IMG/VR virus record: IMGVR_UViG_3300017989_000200
Coordinates: 1-42,006 of that record
Origin: a virus
Strand: one strand, 5' to 3'
Length of the DNA: 42,006 nucleotides
How positions within the stretch are numbered: position 1 is the first letter of the stretch; every line of letters begins with the position of its first letter. Both the position numbers and the translations under genes were made by a program. Positions 32,601 through 40,147 of the stretch are shown piece by piece. Under the pieces are notes generated by a model that was not told the DNA's origin, did not search any database, and saw only the letters and a program-made list of their open reading frames with translations.

Positions 32601-35600
32601 ACGCCAAGAGCCAGAAACGCGCCCGCGGCGTCGCGATGACCAAGATCGCCAAGGCCCGGGCGCTGGTACAACTCCGCGACCAGGTCCTCAAGCTCCAGCG
32701 GGCCATGCTCGGCAAAGCGGACGAGGCCGAGCTGGCAGCCGACCAGGCCGAGCTCAACCGGATCTACGATGCATTCGCCAAGAAGCACGGCCCCATCCAC
32801 AAGACCAACAACCTGGCCGCGATCGTGGACGACGCCTACACGCGGTCAATCGTTCGCAGCCTGGAGCACTACGACAAGCAGCGCAAGACGGCAACCAAGG
32901 GCTCGATTTTCACGAGGCGTGTCCTAGAGCCCGAGCCCGAGGAGCAGGTCGAAACGATCGACGACGCCCTGGCTGTGATGCTTAACGAGGGCGGCGGCGT
33001 CCTGGACATGGAGCGGATCGCCGAAATGCTGGGTTCGACCGCCGACCAGGTCGAGCAGCGCGGGCTTTCGCAGGGCCTTTGGTTCAAGGAGCCGGCCGGC
33101 CCGCTGGTCGTGGCCGACGAGTACCTGTCGGGTGACGTTCGTGAGAAGCTCCGCCAGGCCCAAGCGGCTGCGGAGATCGAGCCGGACACGTACAGCCGGA
33201 ACGTGGAGGCGTTGCAGGGAGTGATTCCCGACGACCTGGGGCCCGAGGACATCGCGGTGGGCCTCGGCGTCACGTGGGTACCGCTCGACATCATGCAGGC
33301 GTTTATCGATCACCTTTTCGGGCGAGGCATGACCGTCCGTTACGAGAAGGCGACAAACCGGTGGGCCTTCAGCGGTAAGAGTGCCGTGCGTCATCGCGTC
33401 GCCTCTACGGACACGTGGGGAACGCAAGACGTGGACGGAGTGAAGCTGCTTGAGAAGGCGATGGCCCACAAGAAACCCAAGGTCACGCGCGAGGAGACCG
33501 TCGGCAATGAAACCATCCTGGTCGATGATCCCAACGCGACAGCCCTGGCATTGGAACGTCAGAACGCCATCCGGGCGGAGTGGGAGCGGTGGCTTTGGGA
33601 CGACGCGCAGCGGATAGAACGACTCGTCCCGATCTACAACGACAAGATGAACGCCATTGTGCCACGCCAGTACGATGGGTCACACTTGCGTCTGCCAGGC
33701 ATGTCGCCGTTGTGGCGTGACCGGCTTCGGCAGTATCAGCGCCGTGCAATTTGGAGAGGCGTCGCCGGCACGGGCAACACGCTGCTCTTCCACGCCGTTG
33801 GTGCTGGCAAGACCATCGAGCAGACCGGCATCGCGATGGAGCTGCGCCGGCTGCGTCTTGCCCATAAGCCGGTGGTTGTGGTGCATGGATCCACGTATGA
33901 GCAGTTCCCCGCACAAAGCCGGGAGGCTTACCCACTGGCGAAGCTGTTTGCGATTGACACCGACGAGATGCGTCGCCAGGGTCGCAACGCGGCGTTGAGT
34001 CAGATCGCGTTCGGTGATTGGGACCTGGTGCTCATGCCGCACAGCACGTTTACCAAGATCCCGATGAGCCCGGAATCGACCGCGGCCTACTTCAAGCGGC
34101 GCATGCAGGAGTTCGACGACGCCAAGCGCGACGTGCTCGCCGAGGGCAGGGAGGGCGAAGCGACCAAGAGCATCATCCGTGAGCTGGAGAAGGCCAAGCA
34201 GAGGCTGGAGGTGAAGCTGAAGGAACGCCTGGCCAAGCTCGAAGCCTGGCGTGGCGAAGGTGGCATCTGGTTTGAGGACCTCGGCATCGACTGGCTGATC
34301 TACGACGAGAGCCACGCGCTGAAGAACCTGGCGTACACCAGCGGCGCCGGCCGCGTCAAGGGCATGGGCGACCCCAAGGGATCGGACCGGGCCTACGACG
34401 CGGAGATGAAGATCGAGTACATCCAGCAGATTCAGAACGGCCGCGGCATTGTTTTCGCGACGGGTACGCCGGTGGCGAACAGCGTGGTCGAAATGTTCAC
34501 CCTTCAGAAGTACCTGGCCCTGGAGAAACTCAAGGACCTGGGCATTGAGCACCTGGACGCCTGGTTGCACACCTTTGGCGAGATCTCCGAAGAGCTCGAA
34601 GCGACAATCGAGGGCACCTACAAGAGCCCGACCAGGCTGCGTGCTTTCCGGAACGTGCCCGACCTGGCCCGGCTGTGGCTCGACTTCACCGACATCGTGA
34701 CCACGCAAGAGCTGGTCGAGAAGTACGGCGTGGTCCTGCCCGAGATCGCCAAGAACAGCAGAGGGAAACGCGACTACGAAACGATCGTGGTGCCGGCCAC
34801 GGCTGAGCACCACGCGTTCATGAAGAAGGTACAGGCCTACGCGGAGTGGATCCGCCAGAACTGGCTTGAGGCCAAGCAGCAGGGCGAGAACTTCCTGAAG
34901 GCCACCAGCTACTTGCGTGAGGCCGCGCTCGATCTGCGCATGGTGGATCCGGGGTTTCTTGGGGAAAGCCTGGTCGCGGAGGACAGTTCGGAAAACAAGC
35001 TCTCGGTCATCGCCCGCAAGGTAGCGGCGATCCACAAACGAACCACCGGGGTGGAGCTGGCAGGTTACACGGCCGAGCAGCTCAACGGGCTCGGCGTGCC
35101 GAACGACAACGGCAAGGTCAACCTGACGCAGCTCGTGTTCCTGAGCCTGGGTGTCAACCGGAAGGCACACGGTTTCTGGCCGTACGAGGACCTGATCGAC
35201 AAGATGGTGGCAGCCGGCGTACCGCGCGCGGAGATTGCGATCGTGCAGGAGCACGACAAGGACCGCGAAGAGCTCTTCCGCAAAGTCAACGACGGTGAGA
35301 TTCGTGTCCTTGTGGGCTCCATTGAAAAAATGGGGGTAGGCGTTAACGTCCAGCGCCTCGTCGCGGCTGCACACTTCGCGGATCCACCTTGGCGTCCCGA
35401 CTGGATGGAGCAGGCTGAAGGCCGCGGGCGGCGGCAGGGGAACCTCAACAAAGAAGTGGAGATGTTCCTCTATGCGACGGAGAAGCTGGACGAGTTCTTC
35501 TACGACCTGCTCGCCCGCAAACGGATGATGATCGACCAGATCACCCGGGGGAACCTGAACGTCCGCAAGATCGAGGAAATCAGCCTGGAGGCCTTGCGCT

Positions 35601-38600
35601 ACGGCGAGATCGTGGCGTTGACCAGCGAAAACCCGTGGATCCTCAAGCTGGAGGAGGCCAAGCGTACGCTGGTCCGCCTGGAGGCCGAGCGGGGGGGGTT
35701 CGGCCGACAGCAGAGTGCCCTGCGAGCTGCCCAGCGAAAAGCGGACCAGGAAGTCGAGCTCCTGACCGCGTCGCTGCATCGACAGCGACAGCTTGCAGGT
35801 TACCTCGAGAAGCACCCGCCCAAACCGTTCGAGATGAAGGTCGGCGGAACCGTCTACACTAAGAGCACCGACGCCGGCCAGGCGTTGATACGCTTCACGA
35901 TGGCGACCACGGGCCAGGAGTGGCGAGACATCGGGGAATACCGCGGCGCTGAGCTGCAGGCCAAGATGGGGCTGATGGGGCAGATGATCCGCGTGCACCT
36001 GCCGCTCACCGGCATGGGTGAAGAGGTGCGCGGCATCGTAGTCCAGCAGGATGACGACCCGGCCGGCCTGGTCCGTCGCGTCGCCAACACGCTGCTAACG
36101 CACGTCCCCGAAACCGAGGCCCGCCTGGAGACGCGGAGGAAGGAACGCGACGAGATCGCGGAGCGTGTCGGGCAGAGCTGGCCCAAGCAAGCCGAGCTCA
36201 ACCAGGCCAAGGACGACGTTGCCAAGTACGAGGGTGAGCTCGACGCGTGGACCAAGCAGCAGGAGGGCACCGCGGAGGCAAGGGAAGAGGAGCCGCCTGA
36301 AGGCGGTGCCGGCGGCGGGCCGTTCCCACCCGCACCCGCGGGGAAGTACCCGATCGGGCTTTACCAGGATCTGAGCCCGGAGCAGTACGCCTGGCTGCGT
36401 AAGCTGGACCCGACCAAGCCCGGCCTCGGCATCGGAGCCATGGCGGACATACCGGATCCGCGAAGCCCGATCGCGAAGACCTACGACTGGATGGCGAAGC
36501 GTCTCCAGAACCTGCCAGCAGGCAGCAAGCGTCAGCGGCTGATGCGTATTTTGGGCCGGGGGCTGTACGGCGACCGCTGGGGGATCTCCCCGGAGATGTA
36601 CCGGTTCTTCGCGAGAGTCGAGGGAGCTGAACGGCTGGCCAGGGCGGATGCGGAACGCGCCCGGGAGTTCCTGACCGAGAAGCTCAAGCGATTCCGAAAC
36701 GAGTTCGGGCCCGACGCCGGCGACGAGGCGTACCGGCGGTGGGAAGGCCGCATGACCGACGTGTTCGACGGCAGGGAGACGCCGGACAGCCTGCCGCCGG
36801 TCGAGCGGCAATGGTTCGAGCAGATCAAGGCCAGGATCGACGGCCTGACGGAGGAGACGCTCCAGTTCCCCGAGGAGTACATCGCCGCGTTTGGGCTTCG
36901 CAACGTTCACGACGTCATCATTGAGCGAATGAAGGGCACGGGGACGCATCTGCGAGCCCTCTACACGCCTAGGCGGCAGACCGCGTTGGATGACACGGGG
37001 AAGGTGCGGAACGTGCTCCGTGGCGCTCGAGTGCGGGGTGGGATGTACAAGATCCGGCGGAGTGACAAGGGGATACCGCATCGGGAGACATGGAGCCTCC
37101 AACACGCCGACGGCACCTTCAGCCAGTTCTTCGACGAGGACACGGCCTTCGAAGCGTACCAGCGTGAGCTGAAGGCCAACGAAAAGAAGTACGGCTTGTC
37201 GCGGTTCGACCGGATCAAACTGTACGATTCGTTCGACCGTGAGCTGGTTTCCACGTTGGAGCCGATCCGAGATCTCGGGCTGCGCATCGCGTCCACGCTG
37301 ACGATGATGGAGCACAACCTTGCGACGCTCCGCCTGTTCGACATGCTCGCCACGGTCCACGCAATCGAAGACGATCCGGACGCTCCGCCACCGGCGGGCT
37401 ACCGCCATGTACCGGATCATCCCACGTTCGGACCTCTGCGGAACATGTGGGTCTCCCAGCCGGTTTGGGACAACCTGAACGCGTACGACGCCATCAGCAA
37501 GAACATGCTCGCGGCGATCTGGCAGACGTATCACTACGCGTGGAAGTCGGGCAAGACCGCGTGGAACTTGCGCACCTGGGTGAACAACATCCTGGGGCTG
37601 AACTTCTTTATGGCCCTCGATCACGGTTTCTTGCCTGTGCGTCGGCCGAAGTTCCTCCTGGCCGGTGTGGACGAGATGGCCAAGAAGGGCCCGAATTGGC
37701 GCTACCTGGTGGCCGAGAACCGGATCAACGTGGGCTGGAGCCGCGAAGCCGCCGAGCACTTCAAGAAGCTGTTTGACATCGAGAACATGAACCTGCAATC
37801 AACCTTGGGCAAGTGGGCCGAAGCGGGGATTCGGACGGCCAAGCGGGCCGATCGCCGCGTAGGCTACTGGTACGACTACCCGGACCAGTTGGCCATAATG
37901 GCCTCGTTCCTGGCGAAAACAGCCCCCGAGTCGGAGGGTGGGCTGGGCATGTCACGTGAGGAGGCGGTGCAGGATTTGTGGATGTACCCGAACTACGCGG
38001 AGCCCGGCACGTACGCCCGGTGGGCGCGCAAGTCGCCGGTGGGGGCGAGCTTCATCCTGTTCACGGAGCAGTCGCTCAAGATCATGCTGCGCGGCATGCG
38101 AAACCGGCCCGGCGCCATGCTCGCGATCTTCGCCGCGGTGGGGCTGCTCGGCATGGTCTCCAAGATCATCCTCGGCATCGACGAGGCCGAGGAGGATCTT
38201 CTCAACCAGGACCCGCGCCGTCGCGGCCGAGCGGGGCCCGAGGCGTGGCTCAACCGGTTCTTCCAGCCGTTCATTCCCTGGCGGGACAAGGACGGGAAGG
38301 CCGGTTGGGTCGATCTGCGGTGGAAGTTCCCGCTCGCCAACGACTTCAGGGTGGAAATGGGCCCGAACGGGATTGGTGTGCCGTGGCTTTTCAACACGCC
38401 GGCGACCAGGGTGGTAACGCAAGCCATGAGCGGGAAGGACCTCTTCTACGGGACGCCCACCGTGGCCGAAGAGGCGGACATGGCGGAGTTCCTCTACTCC
38501 CACCTGAAGGCCGCGGCCGGCGAGCTGCTGCCGTTGCCCACGATGGTTGATCGAGGGTTCACAGAGGTATACCGCTCGTGGGTGGGGGAAACCGAGAAGA

Positions 38601-38869
38601 GCTTCGCGAAGGCCCTGGCCCACGGTGTCTTCGGCCTGGAGTTCAAGCGGCCGTACCTGCGACGTTGGGACGTCTACGACGCGATCAAGGCGGAGGTGGG
38701 CACGCCGGCGGCAGAGAAGTGGCTGGAGATGATCGCGATCTACAACGAGACCTACCGGCCCGACTGGCGGAAACCGATCAGCCCCAAGCGGGTGATCCGG
38801 GCGAAGGTGCGGAAGAAGGCCAGTGAAGCCGAGAAAGCGAAACACGGACACCTGCGCCGGCGACGGTAG
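26642..38869 (+). CDS. Giant polyvalent protein with DarB-like methylase-helicase
   Basis: 4075 aa. N-terminal 1-350: acidic and helical; about 353-480: Gly/Ala-rich hydrophobic; about 600-640: Pro-rich tandem repeats. About 931-965: a common phage module (AEYTGKSEMLHGKTAYEARV, EGHRKGE); about 1312-1385: SH3-like (GYLVPGTRVVVTFEG). Residues 1401-1557 are a low-complexity linker whose DNA carries a nested gene. From about 1567: an N6-adenine methylase (motif I LEPAAGVGH at about 1681, motif IV NVPFG at 1748). Then an SF2 helicase (HAVGAGKT, Lys2390; DESH at 2555; ATGTPVAN at 2606; QAEGRGRRQGN at 2924). From about 3220: a helical region with a membrane segment (3825-3845), resembling C-terminal domains of large polyvalent proteins. 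By analogy with P1 DarB it is probably injected with phage DNA to block restriction. Confidence 0.88.
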   Translation: MGDLLDEVLADVDRVSADTGLDEAIARRARPDHLADVVRSSQRDATLAGSGGSPWVEELRDILTGPDSELGVAALSAEPEAELLAEIDRVADLAALEELAAPSAQAPVDPGLVASPDTVERIAAPLPPSQVADLPAANAEMAATIRERRNEAVRIMQADQAAARAVQPPSLLRRVTDYLGFTEPGQPGPASEPEPTAATPEDVEELPSHLRYAVEPVVTRLKELYGVYGHFKLGQLAAEIVEAEADYRIRNGLFDQGEVKKVNWDDWFATLPLRAQGLWYAKGVVAERRGSTFYDKTALENHIHDELMLGLPMYGEKAHSLQLGYYDKLRKLTPADLPPAKGFFRKMAQFGGNLAPLVAELAVVRRPLGGLARGVTRRTASRALGETARTAAGFGLRAATVPGGEPAKEAAFGAVLGGAQAVGGALAGARGLPRGAGRGVGTGVTFGTAAAMEPGAGVEDVLIAGVVAPILFHAQDIIRYPFRPRQLVPAGYRGERIPNTLDEMRDSRLLSQRLIYRFLKLAETPEATAEIRATARSIQRLYDQARRTNFRDMSPAERAVLEEFITRYSPAEVLKRRGVPADEAQQAEQKARHRPIRAKVRREPAATPPEPRKPAATPPEPPKPAPARPEAARRTAKPASLRDIREVRHELLRVTSELDRTTDPTKQRELMDRQDQLRARLRAMDPEAWGGGIGGAPRPEIPATPKAPVSPPPEEFFAGIENEPDLLAGELAEWEQAKREAAEAGDAEGIFRAEAYARWLRAQMPIAPPPSTRTQPPAAPTREPGVPGPPEPSEAPETPKASKVTEVTEEEVPEIPVQTPAQYFASIRGQPLSLAQARLDCLRGLDEIGKPETEGEKAVVQRLNAMVRWLSKQPGVVEANEELARQRRVELGEPEYPPEGVRTGFMAGGGGIMRAPERPAEIPQAAAATKRLYWHGDEAEYTGKSEMLHGKTAYEARVIEGHRKGELVWTYRAPEPVEPVTHERVKEIAGILRRDLGSSRAGAEYARRIEQAGGDDAELYGRVAAMLERAAHPPTPKGPIMGIPAIAGAKVEPSGEREPPEAGKPTRAREAAWPDDPDQIYEMVLKNEGPEPARLVRALLDANILTVETHASKEHGINVRVAYLDDVNRSIIGATYSGGEISGARVQTDRSLTETPGFYQDMIQVAPGPDVAFTIDGIAEMIRHQAEPPGFGPRIEVPEPGSAEAIEATAKTFETWQEFAPFGTRVIMPDGTEATVLDPSKLRLEGDEGFVFTEDDVAAMGRAGEVLVEQPDPESPSDIRREIIEASELQPVEEPAGIPGAPKVSEAPETNEGYLVPGTRVVVTFEGKQVQGVIMSDAEIAAEGVGPHTREEMLPQGRVMVRLETPDGQRLARFYRADQITAVEPRPGAQPPRIIEEEPPHEPGAEPGPGLVEGPAGGPVERPRRAGEGLPAPEAPEGVPAPPGQRRAPEGPVPEAEAGRAGDLEGRGGRPGHPPVAGAGGADLVSDVGTGSGARSPGAAGVPGATGRGAAQQRPGPVEQVGAQGGEAGRPRHEEMEGPTGGAGPPTTPTVESPAGLTGDYIIQPGEIVFPAGEKTRTRANLEAIRIVKRLAESGEDPTPEERRALVQYTGWGSNRSIFKGWGWHPDPKWESEYKDLENLLDEDELATAQRSTQWAMFTPPAVIREMWSAVRRLGFRGGHVLEPAAGVGHFFGAAPPELRRVTGRVAIEIDKVSGAIAELLYPDSNVRIQGFEEALLPKGFFDVIITNVPFGDVAVFDQRYAARLRRQIHDYFFVRSMDLLRPGGVLAAITSTGSMDKRATTIREYLSDQADLVGAIRLHENMLAGTKVTADIIFLQKREPGAQLGGEAWVESRKIKVEDPKSGSTVERYVNEYFINNPDQVLGKIVAGSLYGRGGGPTDSIVIETDGAPTLPAAIAALPDNVMGTKPDEAPTVPSDPVELIPAEKDMPYYAMVLREGKLHQVMRDGSMAPIEQAMIGKHEAAAKPDAKSQKRARGVAMTKIAKARALVQLRDQVLKLQRAMLGKADEAELAADQAELNRIYDAFAKKHGPIHKTNNLAAIVDDAYTRSIVRSLEHYDKQRKTATKGSIFTRRVLEPEPEEQVETIDDALAVMLNEGGGVLDMERIAEMLGSTADQVEQRGLSQGLWFKEPAGPLVVADEYLSGDVREKLRQAQAAAEIEPDTYSRNVEALQGVIPDDLGPEDIAVGLGVTWVPLDIMQAFIDHLFGRGMTVRYEKATNRWAFSGKSAVRHRVASTDTWGTQDVDGVKLLEKAMAHKKPKVTREETVGNETILVDDPNATALALERQNAIRAEWERWLWDDAQRIERLVPIYNDKMNAIVPRQYDGSHLRLPGMSPLWRDRLRQYQRRAIWRGVAGTGNTLLFHAVGAGKTIEQTGIAMELRRLRLAHKPVVVVHGSTYEQFPAQSREAYPLAKLFAIDTDEMRRQGRNAALSQIAFGDWDLVLMPHSTFTKIPMSPESTAAYFKRRMQEFDDAKRDVLAEGREGEATKSIIRELEKAKQRLEVKLKERLAKLEAWRGEGGIWFEDLGIDWLIYDESHALKNLAYTSGAGRVKGMGDPKGSDRAYDAEMKIEYIQQIQNGRGIVFATGTPVANSVVEMFTLQKYLALEKLKDLGIEHLDAWLHTFGEISEELEATIEGTYKSPTRLRAFRNVPDLARLWLDFTDIVTTQELVEKYGVVLPEIAKNSRGKRDYETIVVPATAEHHAFMKKVQAYAEWIRQNWLEAKQQGENFLKATSYLREAALDLRMVDPGFLGESLVAEDSSENKLSVIARKVAAIHKRTTGVELAGYTAEQLNGLGVPNDNGKVNLTQLVFLSLGVNRKAHGFWPYEDLIDKMVAAGVPRAEIAIVQEHDKDREELFRKVNDGEIRVLVGSIEKMGVGVNVQRLVAAAHFADPPWRPDWMEQAEGRGRRQGNLNKEVEMFLYATEKLDEFFYDLLARKRMMIDQITRGNLNVRKIEEISLEALRYGEIVALTSENPWILKLEEAKRTLVRLEAERGGFGRQQSALRAAQRKADQEVELLTASLHRQRQLAGYLEKHPPKPFEMKVGGTVYTKSTDAGQALIRFTMATTGQEWRDIGEYRGAELQAKMGLMGQMIRVHLPLTGMGEEVRGIVVQQDDDPAGLVRRVANTLLTHVPETEARLETRRKERDEIAERVGQSWPKQAELNQAKDDVAKYEGELDAWTKQQEGTAEAREEEPPEGGAGGGPFPPAPAGKYPIGLYQDLSPEQYAWLRKLDPTKPGLGIGAMADIPDPRSPIAKTYDWMAKRLQNLPAGSKRQRLMRILGRGLYGDRWGISPEMYRFFARVEGAERLARADAERAREFLTEKLKRFRNEFGPDAGDEAYRRWEGRMTDVFDGRETPDSLPPVERQWFEQIKARIDGLTEETLQFPEEYIAAFGLRNVHDVIIERMKGTGTHLRALYTPRRQTALDDTGKVRNVLRGARVRGGMYKIRRSDKGIPHRETWSLQHADGTFSQFFDEDTAFEAYQRELKANEKKYGLSRFDRIKLYDSFDRELVSTLEPIRDLGLRIASTLTMMEHNLATLRLFDMLATVHAIEDDPDAPPPAGYRHVPDHPTFGPLRNMWVSQPVWDNLNAYDAISKNMLAAIWQTYHYAWKSGKTAWNLRTWVNNILGLNFFMALDHGFLPVRRPKFLLAGVDEMAKKGPNWRYLVAENRINVGWSREAAEHFKKLFDIENMNLQSTLGKWAEAGIRTAKRADRRVGYWYDYPDQLAIMASFLAKTAPESEGGLGMSREEAVQDLWMYPNYAEPGTYARWARKSPVGASFILFTEQSLKIMLRGMRNRPGAMLAIFAAVGLLGMVSKIILGIDEAEEDLLNQDPRRRGRAGPEAWLNRFFQPFIPWRDKDGKAGWVDLRWKFPLANDFRVEMGPNGIGVPWLFNTPATRVVTQAMSGKDLFYGTPTVAEEADMAEFLYSHLKAAAGELLPLPTMVDRGFTEVYRSWVGETEKSFAKALAHGVFGLEFKRPYLRRWDVYDAIKAEVGTPAAEKWLEMIAIYNETYRPDWRKPISPKRVIRAKVRKKASEAEKAKHGHLRRRR
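28448..28537 (+). repeat. Three 30-bp tandem repeats in the giant gene
   Basis: Two almost identical units (28448-28477 and 28478-28507) share ACCGGCTGCAACCCCACCAG. A third, diverged unit follows (28508-28537). They encode a PAATPPEP(R/P)K-type Pro-rich linker. The near identity of the first two implies recent slippage or recombination, and copy number may vary between relatives. Confidence 0.85.
30551..30604 (+). repeat. 54-bp direct repeat, copy 2 (inside the giant gene)
   Basis: Differs from 8919-8972 at two bases. It encodes VSEAPETNEGYLVPGTRV at the start of an SH3-like domain and begins with the same palindrome. A shorter relative, TCAGAAGCTCCAGAAAC at 29018-29034, also encodes SEAPET in the same gene. 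Confidence 0.85.
30843..31313 (+). CDS. Nested gene in an alternative frame of the giant gene
   Basis: 156 aa, fully inside the giant gene in another frame. ATG at 30843 is preceded by AAGAGGAG with seven bases of spacing, which is unusual inside a coding region. The product is soluble-protein-like: charged helices (AKDYLRRKRPKEYQRLLANG, LQRVLYQRQKLAEQVILKA), then LFPTSEQEAELV and a basic tail (RKEEKRVGRATKKWKARQ). The layout 'RPKEY..L...GELQ..L..R...A.......GL......' followed by 'LP/FPTSEQE' matches a family of small phage and mobile-element proteins that usually stand alone. The giant frame over the same bases is Gly/Pro/Ala/Glu-rich low complexity, as expected of a shadow frame. Function unknown. 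Confidence 0.75.
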   Translation: MSQEPNQGQDWLKDPQAGPLNGLGEQAKDYLRRKRPKEYQRLLANGELQRVLYQRQKLAEQVILKAEEDGLDTHQSQELAAPILFPTSEQEAELVRQEQQEFQELLDEEPPNNAPVLSNKWARKEEKRVGRATKKWKARQEARARRQPPPSNRPPA

Positions 38870-39044
38870 CTGGCGGGAAGGGCAGGACCCGCCGGTGCCG
38901 CCGGCCTGGGAACCGTCCGAGTGGCTGTGGTATCTGCGTCGCCTGGCCCGCATGTCACGACGCTACAACCCTCAGCAGGCCGACAAGCTCCGGGCCCTGG
39001 CCAAGGAGCACGAGGCGTGGTACCGGGAGCGGGGGCTGCTGTAA
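38823..39044 (+). CDS. Small hypothetical protein
   Basis: 73 aa from a GTG at 38823, overlapping the end of the giant gene by 47 bases; AAGAAGG precedes it. Pro/Trp-rich first half (PPVPPAWEPSEWLWYL), then a basic helix (RLARMSRRYNPQQADKLRAL). It is the last rightward gene of the structural operon. The family is not recognised. Confidence 0.6.
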   Translation: MKPRKRNTDTCAGDGSWREGQDPPVPPAWEPSEWLWYLRRLARMSRRYNPQQADKLRALAKEHEAWYRERGLL

Positions 39045-39337
39045 CTCACAGGGGGTAGGAATAATTCCGGTTATAATGTGCACCCGGTTGTTGACTGTTT
39101 CGAGCCCGTGAGAGGCGATCTGTCGCGGGTGGAGGACAGTCCACGATAATCCAGCGGATTCCTCGATATTACAGGATTTTCCACGGAAAGCCCGTCGCTA
39201 CGTGACGGGGTTTGCGTCATCGGTGGAATAATCCAGTCCCGAATCAGCCGGGCGTGGGCTGGACGGGCGGGTCAGTATCGACGGCCGGCGGGTCCAGGAG
39301 GATATTGTCGGCCACGACAGCGGCGGTCACGGGAGCG
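39045..39337. other. Convergent intergenic region
   Basis: A 293-base gene-free stretch where the rightward structural operon meets leftward genes. It is less GC-rich than its surroundings. It holds TATAAT at 39072-39077 without a proper -35, a GTGGA/TCCAC hairpin near 39128-39144, and the terminator-like hairpin listed separately. No tRNA-like cloverleaf could be drawn. Confidence 0.5.
39187..39213. terminator. Putative bidirectional terminator
   Basis: AAAGCCCGTC and GACGGGGTTT pair with one G-G mismatch around a seven-base loop. A flanks on the left and T flanks on the right could end transcription from both sides, which suits the convergent gene arrangement. Confidence 0.6.
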
Positions 39338-39565
39338 TCACCCGAAGATCTCCTGCCAGATTTCCTCCAGCTTCTTCGCCTGCCGTCCCGTCAACATCGG
39401 GGGGGTCTCGTCGGGCTGGTGGGCGAAGCGGCCGAGGAGACCTTGCACAAAGTCGATCTCCCAATCCGTCAGCCGGCGGTTACCGCCTTCTCCGTCGTAG
39501 TCGAGGACCTCCTGCCGCATCTTGAGCTGCTCGATGGTAGGGTAGTCGCGCGGCGCGCCGTTCAA
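39338..39565 (-). CDS. Small hypothetical protein
   Basis: 75 aa, leftward. TTG start at 39565, chosen because it overlaps the stop of the upstream gene (TTGA) and has GGAG five bases before it; the extension to 39610 runs into the neighbour. Residues about 30-75 show a recurring small phage pattern (LTDWEIDFVQGLLGRF, MLTGRQAKKLEEIWQEIFG), in which two helices are joined by an 'LT..Q...L..I' turn. Such proteins are often encoded near replication or zinc-ribbon genes. Function unknown. Confidence 0.65.
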   Translation of the reverse strand: MNGAPRDYPTIEQLKMRQEVLDYDGEGGNRRLTDWEIDFVQGLLGRFAHQPDETPPMLTGRQAKKLEEIWQEIFG

Positions 39566-39873
39566 GGTACCTCCAGTTGCTGCTCGTCGATGAGATCCGC
39601 CAGCGAGCACAGGTCATCGCAGCAGACAGGGCGAAGCTGGCACCATTCGGGGCTGCCAACCTCTGCGAGCTCGTCGGCCCCCATCACCGTGTAACCGCGA
39701 TCGCAGTGTCGACAGTAGAACGTGCTGCCTTCGTTGTAGTACGAATGCTGACCGCAGTTCGGGCATTCGAGGAGAGCGATCTCCGTCGGCTCACGCTCCT
39801 TTAAGCGCTCAAGGAGCATCGGATCGTCGGCCCACGTGGGCCGCTGCTGGGTGGTGGAGCTCGAGTTCTTCAT
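39562..39873 (-). CDS. Zinc-ribbon protein
   Basis: 103 aa, leftward, with ATG at 39873. CPNCGQHSYYNEGSTFYCRHC (C-x2-C-x15-C-x2-C, about residues 37-57) is a clear zinc ribbon. A second Cys group (CQLRPVCCDDLC) follows. The N-terminus is Ser/Thr/Gln-rich and probably disordered. Zinc ribbons of this size in phages may bind nucleic acid or act as adaptors, but no target can be named. It is coupled to the 75-aa gene downstream by a stop/start overlap. Confidence 0.7.
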   Translation of the reverse strand: MKNSSSTTQQRPTWADDPMLLERLKEREPTEIALLECPNCGQHSYYNEGSTFYCRHCDRGYTVMGADELAEVGSPEWCQLRPVCCDDLCSLADLIDEQQLEVP

Positions 39874-40082
39874 CGTCGTTGACTCTGGCATGGTGCCCGG
39901 GAACGCAACCGAGGAAGACGGCGGGCAGTATCACGCGCCGGCCTGGTGTCCGGGGCAGGGGGCCACGCAACAGAATATGTCTTATCGGTCCTTGTGCCGG
40001 ACCTCGTCTGAGCTGTGTCGAGCAGCGGCGACTGGCCGTGCGTTTGTGGGCGAAGACGAATCGCAGGAAACGCTCCCAGCAT
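39870..40082 (-). CDS. Doubtful small ORF
   Basis: 70 codons, leftward. Its stop overlaps the ATG of the zinc-ribbon gene (ATGA), and AGGAGG lies just before its ATG, though only two bases away, which is too close. The product is Arg/Pro/Thr-rich without visible structure (PPAPDTRPARDTARRLPRLR), so it may not be real. It is the only candidate in the 39874-40138 gap; the overlapping frame ending at 39809 is no better. Confidence 0.25.
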   Translation of the reverse strand: MLGAFPAIRLRPQTHGQSPLLDTAQTRSGTRTDKTYSVAWPPAPDTRPARDTARRLPRLRSRAPCQSQRR

Positions 40083-40130
40083 ATCCTCCTCGAGCGGATT
40101 CTTGCTTGATCTTCTGGCGTCATGTGAGAC

Positions 40131-40147
40131 GGAAGGTATCACCTTCC
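40131..40147 (-). other. Hairpin at the end of the lipoprotein gene
   Basis: GGAAGGT-ATC-ACCTTCC, a perfect 7-bp stem spanning the leftward stop codon at 40139-40141. No T-run follows in the leftward direction, so termination is uncertain; it may protect the mRNA end. Confidence 0.45.

Noticed and set aside
33680-35998. 772-codon open frame on the - strand
   Set aside because: It lies antisense to the methylase-helicase domains, has no ribosome site and has His/Leu/Val/Arg-rich shadow composition. High GC makes long antisense frames common.
36095-37798. 567-codon open frame on the - strand
   Set aside because: Shadow of the giant gene's C-terminal part; composition and lack of a start signal argue against it.
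39045-39337. tRNA or other known structured RNA
   Set aside because: No cloverleaf or T-loop consensus (GTTCGA) could be found; only local hairpins.
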